Of a stretch of 6,717 nt of DNA, positions 1 to 5,064 are shown piece after piece. The number at the start of each line of letters is the position of its first letter. The first letter of the stretch is position 1. The stretch is from an uncultured Erysipelotrichaceae bacterium. Its GTDB lineage: Bacteria > Bacillota_I > Bacilli_A > RF39 > UBA660. The position numbers and the translations under genes are program-made. The notes below the pieces were generated by a model that was not told the DNA's origin, searched no databases, and was given only the letters and a program-made list of their open reading frames with translations. Location: positions 1-6,717 of the forward strand of contig CACZQZ010000132.1 in assembly GCA_902783405.1 (NCBI GenBank), read 5' to 3'.

Positions 1-23
1 TACGAATAGAAAGAAGGATTTAT

Positions 24-314
24 ATGAATATGAATGCTATGTTAAAACAAGCACAAGCTTTACAAAAGAAAATGATGAAAGAAAAAGACGAAATTGATGC
101 AATGACCTTTGAATCAACATCATCCTTCGTACATGTTGAAATGAACGGAAAAAAAGAATTAACAAAAGTTAAAATTGATATGGAATCACTTGATAAAGAA
201 GATATTGAAATGTTAGAAGATCTAATTCAAGTAGCAGTCAATGATACCATTAAAAAAATAGATAAAGAAACAGAAGCTAAAATGGGAAAATATACTAAAG
301 GATTACCATTTTAA
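24..314 (+). CDS. ybaB: YbaB/EbfC family nucleoid-associated protein
   Basis: A 96-residue protein of the YbaB/EbfC family (YaaK in B. subtilis), small dimeric DNA-binding proteins that associate with the nucleoid and are nearly always encoded between dnaX and recR. The family pattern is clear: an N-terminal amphipathic helix rich in Met, Lys and Gln (MLKQAQALQKKM, residues 6-17), a central beta segment with the MNGK signature (40-43) and VKID (49-52), then the helix EMLEDLIQVAVND (62-74) and the C-terminal KMGKYTKGLPF. The length is normal, although the glycine-rich tail of many homologues is cut to GLPF. The start at 24 is supported by AGAAGGA at 12-18. In-frame ATGs at 30 and 39 are possible but are spaced less well from it. 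The stop overlaps the recR start by one base (TAATG), implying translational coupling. The precise cellular role of the family remains loosely defined. Confidence 0.95.
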   Translation: MNMNAMLKQAQALQKKMMKEKDEIDAMTFESTSSFVHVEMNGKKELTKVKIDMESLDKEDIEMLEDLIQVAVNDTIKKIDKETEAKMGKYTKGLPF

Positions 315-913
315 TGAATTATCCAAAGACAATTCAGACACTAATCGAATGCTTTAAAAAACTTCCTGGAATAGGAGAAAAAACAGCAGAAAGACTAAGT
401 CTATATACACTTCAAATGGATGAAGAAGTATTAAATATTTTTTCAGAAAGCTTACTAAATGTACAAAAAAAAATAAAAAGATGCAAAAAATGTAATCACT
501 TAACAGAAGAAGATATTTGCGATATCTGTAAAGATAAAACAAGAGACTTTCAAACCATATGTGTTGTAGAAGATCCTAAAAATATCATTACCATAGAAAA
601 AATTGGAAAATATAATGGTGTATATTTTGTTTTAAATGGATTGATTTCCCCAATAGACGGCATAACTCCAGAAGATATTTTATTAGATAAACTTGTTGAT
701 AGAATTAACAATGAAAAAATAAAAGAAGTTATTTTAGCAGTAAAACCAAGTATTGAAGGAGAAACCACAACACTATATATATCTAGAGTTTTATCCGGTA
801 TGGATGTTAAGGTTACTAAAATAGCTCATGGAGTACCTTTAGGAGCAGAAATGGAATATGTTGATTTAATGACTTTAGAAACGGCTCTTGATAATAGAAT
901 AGAAGTTTCATAA
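314..913 (+). CDS. recR: Recombination mediator RecR
   Basis: A 199-residue, full-length RecR. With RecO and RecF it loads RecA onto SSB-coated single-stranded DNA in gap repair. Domains in order: a helix-hairpin-helix DNA-binding segment (LPGIGEKTAERL, residues 17-28); a four-cysteine zinc finger (C57, C60, C69, C72) with both CxxC pairs intact; a Toprim domain from about residue 80, with VVEDPKN (84-90) and IEGETT (147-152); and the C-terminal AHGVPLGAEMEY segment (171-182). In the Toprim motif the usual ATNP is AVKP here, so the Asn position holds K144, and the common VGGD near the C-terminus is LGAE. Both look like lineage variation, since all structural motifs remain. It overlaps ybaB by one base and has no independent Shine-Dalgarno of note, so it is probably translated by coupling. 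An A9 run at 465-473 lies inside the gene. Confidence 0.98.
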   Translation: MNYPKTIQTLIECFKKLPGIGEKTAERLSLYTLQMDEEVLNIFSESLLNVQKKIKRCKKCNHLTEEDICDICKDKTRDFQTICVVEDPKNIITIEKIGKYNGVYFVLNGLISPIDGITPEDILLDKLVDRINNEKIKEVILAVKPSIEGETTTLYISRVLSGMDVKVTKIAHGVPLGAEMEYVDLMTLETALDNRIEVS

Positions 914-922
914 AAGAGAATC

Positions 923-953
923 TATAGCATATCCTTTACTAGGTGATGCTATG
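923..953 (+). promoter_or_regulatory. Hairpin pairing the bofA ribosome-binding site and start codon
   Basis: Bases 924-930 (ATAGCAT) are the exact reverse complement of 946-952 (ATGCTAT), and 923 can form a G-U pair with 953. Inside, CCT (933-935) pairs with AGG (941-943) across a five-base loop, with a 2x2 mismatch between the two helices. The right arm contains the bofA start codon (951-953), and the inner helix takes up the AGG core of its Shine-Dalgarno (AGGTGA, 941-946). If the RNA folds this way, translation of bofA would be occluded unless the hairpin is opened, for example by ribosomes finishing recR 10 bases upstream, by temperature, or by a factor. The pairing is seen in the sequence; the regulatory role is inference. 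Seven-base inverted repeats do occur by chance in A+T-rich DNA. Confidence 0.45.
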
Positions 954-1139
954 TTAAAAATAACGTATAAAATATTAAAAAAAATAATATTTAGTTTTGC
1001 TTTTTTATATGCTTATAATGTAATTGCATATCCATTAGGAGTAATTATTCCTTTAAATTTTATTACTGTTGGAACTTTAACTATTTTTGGTATTCCATCT
1101 TTTTTTTCATTTGTTTTAATTAAATTATTATTGTTTTAG
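951..1139 (+). CDS. bofA: Short BofA-family membrane protein (pro-sigma-K processing inhibitor family)
   Basis: A 62-residue hydrophobic protein. The C-terminal half carries the BofA pattern IPxNxxT, seven residues, GIP, seven residues, IK (residues 33-58), which aligns without gaps to B. subtilis BofA as I remember it. In B. subtilis BofA, with SpoIVFA, holds the intramembrane metalloprotease SpoIVFB inactive in the outer forespore membrane. Three residues reported as important there (N48, N61, T64) correspond to N23, N36 and T39 here. Two hydrophobic segments are visible (about 11-29 and 37-62). The protein is about 25 residues shorter than the B. subtilis form and lacks its N-terminal membrane segment. 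The start is set by AGGTGA (941-946). Its position after recR matches Bacilli, without yaaL. Family assignment is good; whether it acts in sporulation here is unknown. Its stop overlaps the holB Shine-Dalgarno. Confidence 0.87.
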   Translation: MLKITYKILKKIIFSFAFLYAYNVIAYPLGVIIPLNFITVGTLTIFGIPSFFSFVLIKLLLF

Positions 1140-1148
1140 GAGGACTTT

Positions 1149-2072
1149 ATGCTAGATGATTTTAAAGAAGAGCAACCAATAGCTTATAAAATATTTAAAA
1201 ACGCTATCAATAAGAATAAACTTTCGCATGCATACTTAATTGAAGCAAATGGATATTCTAAAAAAAATGAACTTGCTTATGCAGCTGCTAAATATATTTT
1301 ATGTGATAAGCATCATACAAATATTAAAGAAGGACAAGCTTGCCCTTTTTGCTCAAAATCAAAAGAAAATCAATTAGATATTAAAATTATAAAACCAGAA
1401 GGACTTATCATCAAAAAAAAACAAATGGAAGATTTGCAAAAAGAATTTAGTACAAAATCGATAGATTCAAATAAAAAAATATATATTATTGAAGAAGCAG
1501 ATAAATTAAATACATCATCTTCAAATGCCATTTTAAAATTTTTAGAAGAACCAGAAGAAGGAATAATAGCTTTTTTAGTTGTCGATAATATGTATCAACT
1601 TTTAAATACTATTATTTCAAGATGTCAGATAGTAAATTTACAAAATAACGAAATTAAAAACTATGAAAACACATACGAAAAAATAAATTTTCTTTTACAT
1701 GAAGAAATTGATTCAGATTTAATTGAAAATACATTAAGTTTTATAGATTATTTAGAAAAAAATGGCATATCTACAATTTCACATATTCAAAGATTAATAG
1801 GAAATTATTTGTCAAAAGAAAACTTACTTAAAGTACTTGATATTATGACATGGTTTTATAAAGATTGTTTAAATTTAAAAATGAACTTAAAAATAGAAAT
1901 ATATAATTCATTTTATGATAAAATAGAAGAAATAAAAAATAAAAACGAAATAGAAATTTTATGTAAAAAAATAGGAACATTATTGGATATAAAAGAAAAT
2001 ATATTATATAATGCTAATACATCCTTACAACTAGATATGTTAGTAAAAAAATTTTCGGAGGTAAAAATATGA
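1149..2072 (+). CDS. holB: DNA polymerase III delta' subunit
   Basis: A 307-residue clamp-loader delta' subunit, which with delta and the DnaX subunits opens and loads the beta sliding clamp. The N-terminal AAA+ domain is recognisable from SHAYLIE (26-32). The P-loop is degenerate (NGYSKKN, 34-40), normal for this non-hydrolysing subunit. The Walker B region reads IYIIEEADKLN (111-121), followed by the family hallmark NAILKFLEEPEE (126-137) and the SRC motif (157-159) that contributes the arginine finger. The zinc module is incomplete: C52, C65 and C68 are present but the position of the fourth cysteine is S71; H55 and H56 are nearby. The C-terminal collar domain (about 180-307) is poorly conserved, as usual. 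The Shine-Dalgarno AGGAGG (1138-1143) begins inside the bofA stop codon, five bases before ATG. The stop overlaps ricT as ATGA. Confidence 0.96.
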   Translation: MLDDFKEEQPIAYKIFKNAINKNKLSHAYLIEANGYSKKNELAYAAAKYILCDKHHTNIKEGQACPFCSKSKENQLDIKIIKPEGLIIKKKQMEDLQKEFSTKSIDSNKKIYIIEEADKLNTSSSNAILKFLEEPEEGIIAFLVVDNMYQLLNTIISRCQIVNLQNNEIKNYENTYEKINFLLHEEIDSDLIENTLSFIDYLEKNGISTISHIQRLIGNYLSKENLLKVLDIMTWFYKDCLNLKMNLKIEIYNSFYDKIEEIKNKNEIEILCKKIGTLLDIKENILYNANTSLQLDMLVKKFSEVKI

Positions 2073-2833
2073 AAGAAGCCGTAAAAGTAAGTATAAACAA
2101 AGAATCTTTTTTCTTTATGCCTTTTAAATCAAAATTAAAATCTAATATAACGGTTATTGTAGAAAAAGATAATGCATTAGAATTTGGAAAAGTTGAAGAA
2201 CCATCTATTATGGTAGATGAAAAAATAGAATTAAATAGAATTATCCGAATTTCTTCAAAAAGGGATTATCAAAATTATATTCAAAATCAAAAAGATGCAA
2301 AAGAAGCTTTAAAAGTGGCTAAAGAATTAGTAAATAAATTAGGATTAAATATGTATATTATAGATGCTACTTACAATTTTGAAAGAAGTAAACTATTCTT
2401 TCGTTTTTTAGCAGATAATAGAGTAGATTTTAGAGATTTAGCAAAAGAATTAGCTTCTATTTATAGAACTAGAATTGAACTTAGACAAATTGGTATAAGG
2501 GATAAAGCCAAAGAAGTTGGTGGAATAGGAATGTGTGGTAGATGTTTGTGCTGTACGAAGTTCTTAAATGATTTTGATTCTGTATCGATTTCTATGGCTA
2601 AAAATCAAAATATCGCATTAAATCCAAGTAAAATTAATGGTCTTTGTGGTAGACTTTTATGTTGCCTAAAATATGAAGATGAAAATTACAAAGAATGTAA
2701 AAAATGTCTTCCTAAAGTAGGTAGTGTTATAGAAACAGAAATGGGAAAAGGAACAGTTAAAGAAGTTGACATTTTAAATAAAAAATATAAGGTTGAAACT
2801 AAAGAAAATGGAATTATAGAAATGGAAGTATAA
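2069..2833 (+). CDS. ricT: PSP1-domain protein RicT (YaaT), RNase Y complex subunit
   Basis: A 254-residue PSP1-family protein. In B. subtilis RicT (YaaT) joins RicA (YmcA) and RicF (YlbF) in an iron-sulfur-containing complex that directs RNase Y cleavage of certain mRNAs and affects sporulation, competence and biofilm formation. The PSP1 core spans roughly residues 55-145 and is followed by the diagnostic GGIGMCGRCLCC (151-162), VSISMAKNQN (172-181), LNPSKINGLCGRLLCCLKYE (184-203) and a small beta-rich end (214-254). Family cysteines C156, C161, C162, C193, C198 and C199 are all present. C159 and the pair C210/C213 (ECKKC) appear to be additional. ATG at 2069 overlaps the holB stop (ATGA) and is preceded by GGAGG (2057-2061) seven bases away. 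The B. subtilis neighbour yabA is absent downstream. Identity is secure; partner genes are outside the window. Confidence 0.95.
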   Translation: MKEAVKVSINKESFFFMPFKSKLKSNITVIVEKDNALEFGKVEEPSIMVDEKIELNRIIRISSKRDYQNYIQNQKDAKEALKVAKELVNKLGLNMYIIDATYNFERSKLFFRFLADNRVDFRDLAKELASIYRTRIELRQIGIRDKAKEVGGIGMCGRCLCCTKFLNDFDSVSISMAKNQNIALNPSKINGLCGRLLCCLKYEDENYKECKKCLPKVGSVIETEMGKGTVKEVDILNKKYKVETKENGIIEMEV

Positions 2834-2834
2834 A

Positions 2835-3569
2835 ATGGAGAAATTAAATGATTTACTATATTTCAAAAATCTAAAAGTATATCAAAATAGTGAAATGTTT
2901 GAATTTTCTTTAGATTCTGTTCTTTTACCTAATTTTGTAACCATAAATAAAAAATGTAAGAAAATATTAGATATTGGAACTGGTAATGCACCAATTCCAC
3001 TTATATTAACAACTAGGACAGATGCAAAAATTATAGGTGTTGAAATTCAAAAAAAATCATATGAACTTGCTAAAAAAAATATAGAATTAAATCATTTAAC
3101 TAATCAAATTACTATTCTTCATGATAATATAAAAGAGTATTATAAAAAAGAAGAAAGTGATACTTTTGATACCATCATTTGTAATCCTCCTTTTTTTAAA
3201 AATATAGAAAGTTCTAGAAAGAATAAATTTGATGAGAAAACAATTGCTAGACATGAAGTATCATTAAATATAAATGATATTTTTATGATTTCAAAAAAAC
3301 TTCTTAAAAATAATGGAAATATTGCTATTGTGCATAGACCAGAGAGGCTTATAGAAATTTTATCAGTTATGAGAGAAAATAATATTGAACCTAAAAAAAT
3401 AAGATTTGTGTATCCATTTAAAGAAAAAGAGGCTAATGTACTTTTAATAGAAGGAACAAAAAATGGTAAACCAGGAGTCAAAATTCTTCCACCTCTTTAT
3501 ACACATAATCAAGATGGAAGTTATACAGATGATATTTTAAAAATATTTGGAAAAGAAGAAAATAACTAG
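2835..3569 (+). CDS. trmN6: TrmN6/YabB-type N6-adenine tRNA methyltransferase
   Basis: A 244-residue class I SAM-dependent methyltransferase. It carries motif I, LDIGTGNAPIPL (45-56), the acidic residue ending beta-2 (GVEIQ, 68-72, E70) that contacts the SAM ribose, an acidic turn D97, and the catalytic NPPF (117-120) typical of N6-adenine methyltransferases. The upstream segment SLDSVLLPNF (25-34) is characteristic of the YabB/TrmN6 group. The E. coli relative methylates A37 of tRNA1(Val); the exact substrate of the Bacillota homologues is less certain, so treat the tRNA specificity as inference. Length agrees with B. subtilis YabB. It begins one base after the ricT stop with only a weak Shine-Dalgarno-like GGAAG (2824-2828), suggesting coupled translation. 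The GIY-YIG gene yazA that usually follows is missing, and the 3' end overlaps a terminator-like hairpin and the rsmI promoter. Confidence 0.92.
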   Translation: MEKLNDLLYFKNLKVYQNSEMFEFSLDSVLLPNFVTINKKCKKILDIGTGNAPIPLILTTRTDAKIIGVEIQKKSYELAKKNIELNHLTNQITILHDNIKEYYKKEESDTFDTIICNPPFFKNIESSRKNKFDEKTIARHEVSLNINDIFMISKKLLKNNGNIAIVHRPERLIEILSVMRENNIEPKKIRFVYPFKEKEANVLLIEGTKNGKPGVKILPPLYTHNQDGSYTDDILKIFGKEENN

Positions 3570-3586
3570 ACATTCTTTTCTTTTTT
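3549..3586 (+). terminator. Weak A/U-rich intrinsic terminator at the end of trmN6
   Basis: GAAAAGAA (3550-3557) is the exact reverse complement of TTCTTTTC (3573-3580), extendable by a G-U pair (3549/3581), with a 15-base loop and a run of six T (3581-3586) directly after the stem. The geometry is that of a Rho-independent terminator, but the stem is poor in G+C and the loop is long, so termination may be partial. The left arm lies in the last codons of the methyltransferase gene. Its position directly before a good promoter supports a real unit boundary. Confidence 0.4.
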
Positions 3587-3595
3587 CGGTATAAT
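3567..3595 (+). promoter_or_regulatory. Sigma-A-type promoter for rsmI-pth
   Basis: TAGACA (3567-3572, one mismatch to TTGACA) and a perfect TATAAT (3590-3595) are separated by exactly 17 bases, the optimal spacing for the housekeeping sigma factor. Transcription should begin near 3602, leaving a leader of about 17 bases that holds GGGAGG (3608-3613) five bases before the rsmI ATG. The -35 box contains the stop codon of the preceding gene and lies in the loop and first arm boundary of the terminator-like hairpin. This is the best promoter candidate in the window. Confidence 0.8.
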
Positions 3596-3618
3596 CAGTT
3601 TGTTTTTGGGAGGATACT

Positions 3619-4455
3619 ATGGAGCAGAAAAGTTATGATGATAAAAATGGTGTATATTTAATTCCAACCCCAATTGGAAATATGGATGATATAACATATA
3701 GAATTTTAGAAACTCTAAAAAAAGTTGACGTTATATTTTCAGAAGATACTAGAGTTACTAATGAATTATTAAAACATTTTGATATTCATAAAAAATTGAT
3801 TTCTAGCCATCAATATAATGAGGAGCAAAATAAAGATAAAATTATTTCTTTATTAGAGGAAGGAAAAAATATTGGAATTGTAACAGATAGAGGGACTCCT
3901 ATTATAAGTGATCCAGGATTTATATTAACAAAACATGTTATAGATAAAGGATATAAAGTAGTAGCGCTCCCAGGGCCTACCGCATTTGTTCCTGCATTAA
4001 TAGCTTCTGGCATCGATCCACAGCCATTTTACTTTCATGGTTTCCTAAAAACTACATCGTCTAAAAGAAAAGTAGAATTAGAAAATTTAAAAAATTTACA
4101 GGCTGCTCTTATTTTTTATGAGGCACCTCATAGAATAGAAGAGACTTTAAAAGATATAAAAGAAGTACTTGGAAATAGAAAAATCAGTATTTCCCGGGAA
4201 ATATCCAAAAAATATGAATCCATATATCGTGGAAATATAGATGAAATTTTTGAGATAATAAAAGGGAAAAAGGGAGAAATGGTTATTATTGTAGAAGGAA
4301 ATCATCAAAATTTAAACTATGATCATTTAACTCTAATAGAACATGTTAATTTATATATCAAAGAAGGAAAAGATAAAAAAGAAGCTATGAAGTTAGTAGC
4401 AAAAGATAGAAATATTTCTAAAAGTGAAGTATATAAAGAATATGAAAATAGGTGA
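3619..4455 (+). CDS. rsmI: 16S rRNA (cytidine(1402)-2'-O)-methyltransferase RsmI
   Basis: A 278-residue RsmI (YabC in B. subtilis), a tetrapyrrole-methylase-fold enzyme that uses SAM to methylate the 2'-O of C1402 at the 16S decoding centre. Motifs in order: YLIPTPIGNMDDI (13-25), SEDTRVT (41-47), the SAM-binding TDRGTPIISDPG (89-100), LPGPTAFVPAL (117-127), FYFHGFL (137-143), YEAPHRIEETL (167-177) and SREISKKYE (192-200). The C-terminal region (about 235-278) keeps the family's helical extension with KKEAMKLVAKD and ISKSEVYKEY. One oddity is R91 where most homologues have Ala (SDAGTP). The start is set by GGGAGG (3608-3613) behind its own promoter, and the sequence MEQKSYDDKN is a normal short lead-in. 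The TGA stop lies inside the pth Shine-Dalgarno region, so the two genes are probably co-transcribed and coupled. Confidence 0.97.
   Translation: MEQKSYDDKNGVYLIPTPIGNMDDITYRILETLKKVDVIFSEDTRVTNELLKHFDIHKKLISSHQYNEEQNKDKIISLLEEGKNIGIVTDRGTPIISDPGFILTKHVIDKGYKVVALPGPTAFVPALIASGIDPQPFYFHGFLKTTSSKRKVELENLKNLQAALIFYEAPHRIEETLKDIKEVLGNRKISISREISKKYESIYRGNIDEIFEIIKGKKGEMVIIVEGNHQNLNYDHLTLIEHVNLYIKEGKDKKEAMKLVAKDRNISKSEVYKEYENR
4450..4454 (+). promoter_or_regulatory. Ribosome-binding site that decides the pth start
   Basis: AGGTG at 4450-4454, overlapping the rsmI TGA stop (4453-4455), lies five bases before ATG 4460. In-frame ATGs at 4424 and 4442 would add 12 or 6 residues, but they have no comparable Shine-Dalgarno, lie inside rsmI, and would place extra residues before the invariant KLIVGLGNPG that opens nearly every Pth. 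Confidence 0.8.
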
Positions 4456-4459
4456 AAAT

Positions 4460-5020
4460 ATGAAGTTAATTGTAGGACTAGGAAATCCAGGACGAGAATA
4501 TGTTGGAACGAGACATAATATGGGTTTTGTTATGATAGATGAAATCGCTAAATCACTACATACTGAAATTAAAGAAGAAAAATTTGGTGGACTTTATACA
4601 AAGGTAAATGTAGATGGCGAAAATATCATATTATTAAAACCTCAAAAATATATTAATTTATCTGGTGAAGTAGTTAGAAAATATATTGATTATTTTAAAA
4701 TAGATGTAGAGGATATTTTAATTATTAGTGATGATTTAGATATGCAAGTAGGAAAAATTAAATTGAAACTATCTGGATCATCTGGTGGACATAATGGTCT
4801 AAAAAATATAGAACTTCATTTAAAGACACAAAATTATAAAAGAATTAAAATAGGAATTTCTAATAATAAAAACATGGATACAAAAGACTATGTTTTAGGT
4901 AAATTATCCAAAGAAGAAAAAGAAGAAATTGAAAAAATAAAAAATCTTATGCCAAATATTTTCAAAGATTATCTTCACACTTCTTTTGATAATGTAATGA
5001 ATAAATATAACAGAAAATAG
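4460..5020 (+). CDS. pth: Peptidyl-tRNA hydrolase
   Basis: A 186-residue bacterial-type Pth (SpoVC in B. subtilis). It cleaves the ester bond of peptidyl-tRNAs released prematurely from ribosomes, recycling tRNA; it is essential in most bacteria. The protein opens with MKLIVGLGNPG (1-11) and carries the catalytic histidine in TRHNMGF (17-23, H19), the substrate-binding asparagines N9, N66 (YINLSG) and N112 (GGHNGLK), and the acidic residue D91 in SDDLDM that polarises the histidine. DYVLGKLS (143-150) and the C-terminal lid helices follow. All catalytic residues are intact and the length is typical. I chose ATG 4460 over longer in-frame starts because the homologue N-terminus and the Shine-Dalgarno at 4450-4454 both fit. 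It is four bases after rsmI, most likely expressed from the promoter at 3567-3595, and is followed by a terminator-like hairpin. Confidence 0.97.
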   Translation: MKLIVGLGNPGREYVGTRHNMGFVMIDEIAKSLHTEIKEEKFGGLYTKVNVDGENIILLKPQKYINLSGEVVRKYIDYFKIDVEDILIISDDLDMQVGKIKLKLSGSSGGHNGLKNIELHLKTQNYKRIKIGISNNKNMDTKDYVLGKLSKEEKEEIEKIKNLMPNIFKDYLHTSFDNVMNKYNRK

Positions 5021-5042
5021 ATACAAGAAAATGTATCTTTTT
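5019..5042 (+). terminator. Small intrinsic terminator after pth
   Basis: AGATACA (5019-5025) pairs perfectly with TGTATCT (5032-5038) around a six-base loop, followed by TTTTT (5038-5042). A flanking AAAA (5014-5017) could pair with the T-run to lengthen the stem around one bulged base. The stem has only two G/C pairs, so efficiency may be modest. It overlaps the last base pair of the pth stop codon and sits eight bases before the mfd ribosome-binding site, so mfd needs either read-through or its own promoter; I could not find a convincing one. Confidence 0.55.
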
Positions 5043-5049
5043 ATAGGTG

Positions 5050-5056
5050 AAAGGAG
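5050..5056 (+). promoter_or_regulatory. Ribosome-binding site for mfd
   Basis: AAAGGAG at 5050-5056 lies eight bases before ATG 5065 and fixes the mfd start. A second, weaker AGGTG sits at 5045-5049, too far upstream to be the preferred site. Confidence 0.75.
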
Positions 5057-5064
5057 AAAAGGGT

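Noticed and set aside
1..9. In-frame TAG at 7-9 that could be the end of an upstream gene, dnaX by synteny.
   Set aside because: Only two sense codons are visible and another frame is also open, so the sequence cannot identify the gene. Gene order makes dnaX likely, but that is outside the evidence here.
465..473. A9 runs in recR (465-473) and holB (1413-1421) and T8 in bofA (1100-1107) as programmed slippage or phase-variation sites.
   Set aside because: The intact frames are conserved on both sides of each run, Lys and Phe codons in an A+T-rich genome produce such tracts routinely, and no alternative-frame product looks meaningful.
354..768. Minus-strand open frames opposite recR (354-542 and 550-768).
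   Set aside because: They are low-complexity Phe/Leu/Ser-rich shadows of a highly conserved + strand gene with no ribosome-binding site or family features.
888..930. Possible bofA promoter (TTGATA 888-893 with A/T-rich bases before bofA).
   Set aside because: No credible -10 box appears at 15-19 bases spacing; the T/A-rich TATAGCAT stretch is better explained as a hairpin arm.
3140..4013. Minus-strand open frames opposite trmN6 (3140-3481) and rsmI (3810-4013).
   Set aside because: Both lie wholly within well-identified conserved genes and their composition is what reverse reading of A+T-rich coding DNA gives.
2070..4455. Mycoplasma-type code in which TGA means Trp.
   Set aside because: holB and rsmI end at TGA exactly where homologues end and where the next gene starts, no conserved gene has an internal TGA, and the Trp codons (for example W488 of Mfd) are TGG.
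4424..4459. Longer pth reading frame starting at 4424 or 4442.
   Set aside because: The extra residues precede the invariant Pth N-terminus, overlap rsmI, and lack a Shine-Dalgarno; ATG 4460 has AGGTG at good spacing.
4974..5011. Possible mfd promoter inside the 3' end of pth (TTGATA 4986-4991 or TTCACA 4974-4979 with TATAAC 5006-5011).
   Set aside because: Spacers are 14 and 26 bases, outside the working range, and such boxes arise readily by chance in A+T-rich sequence.
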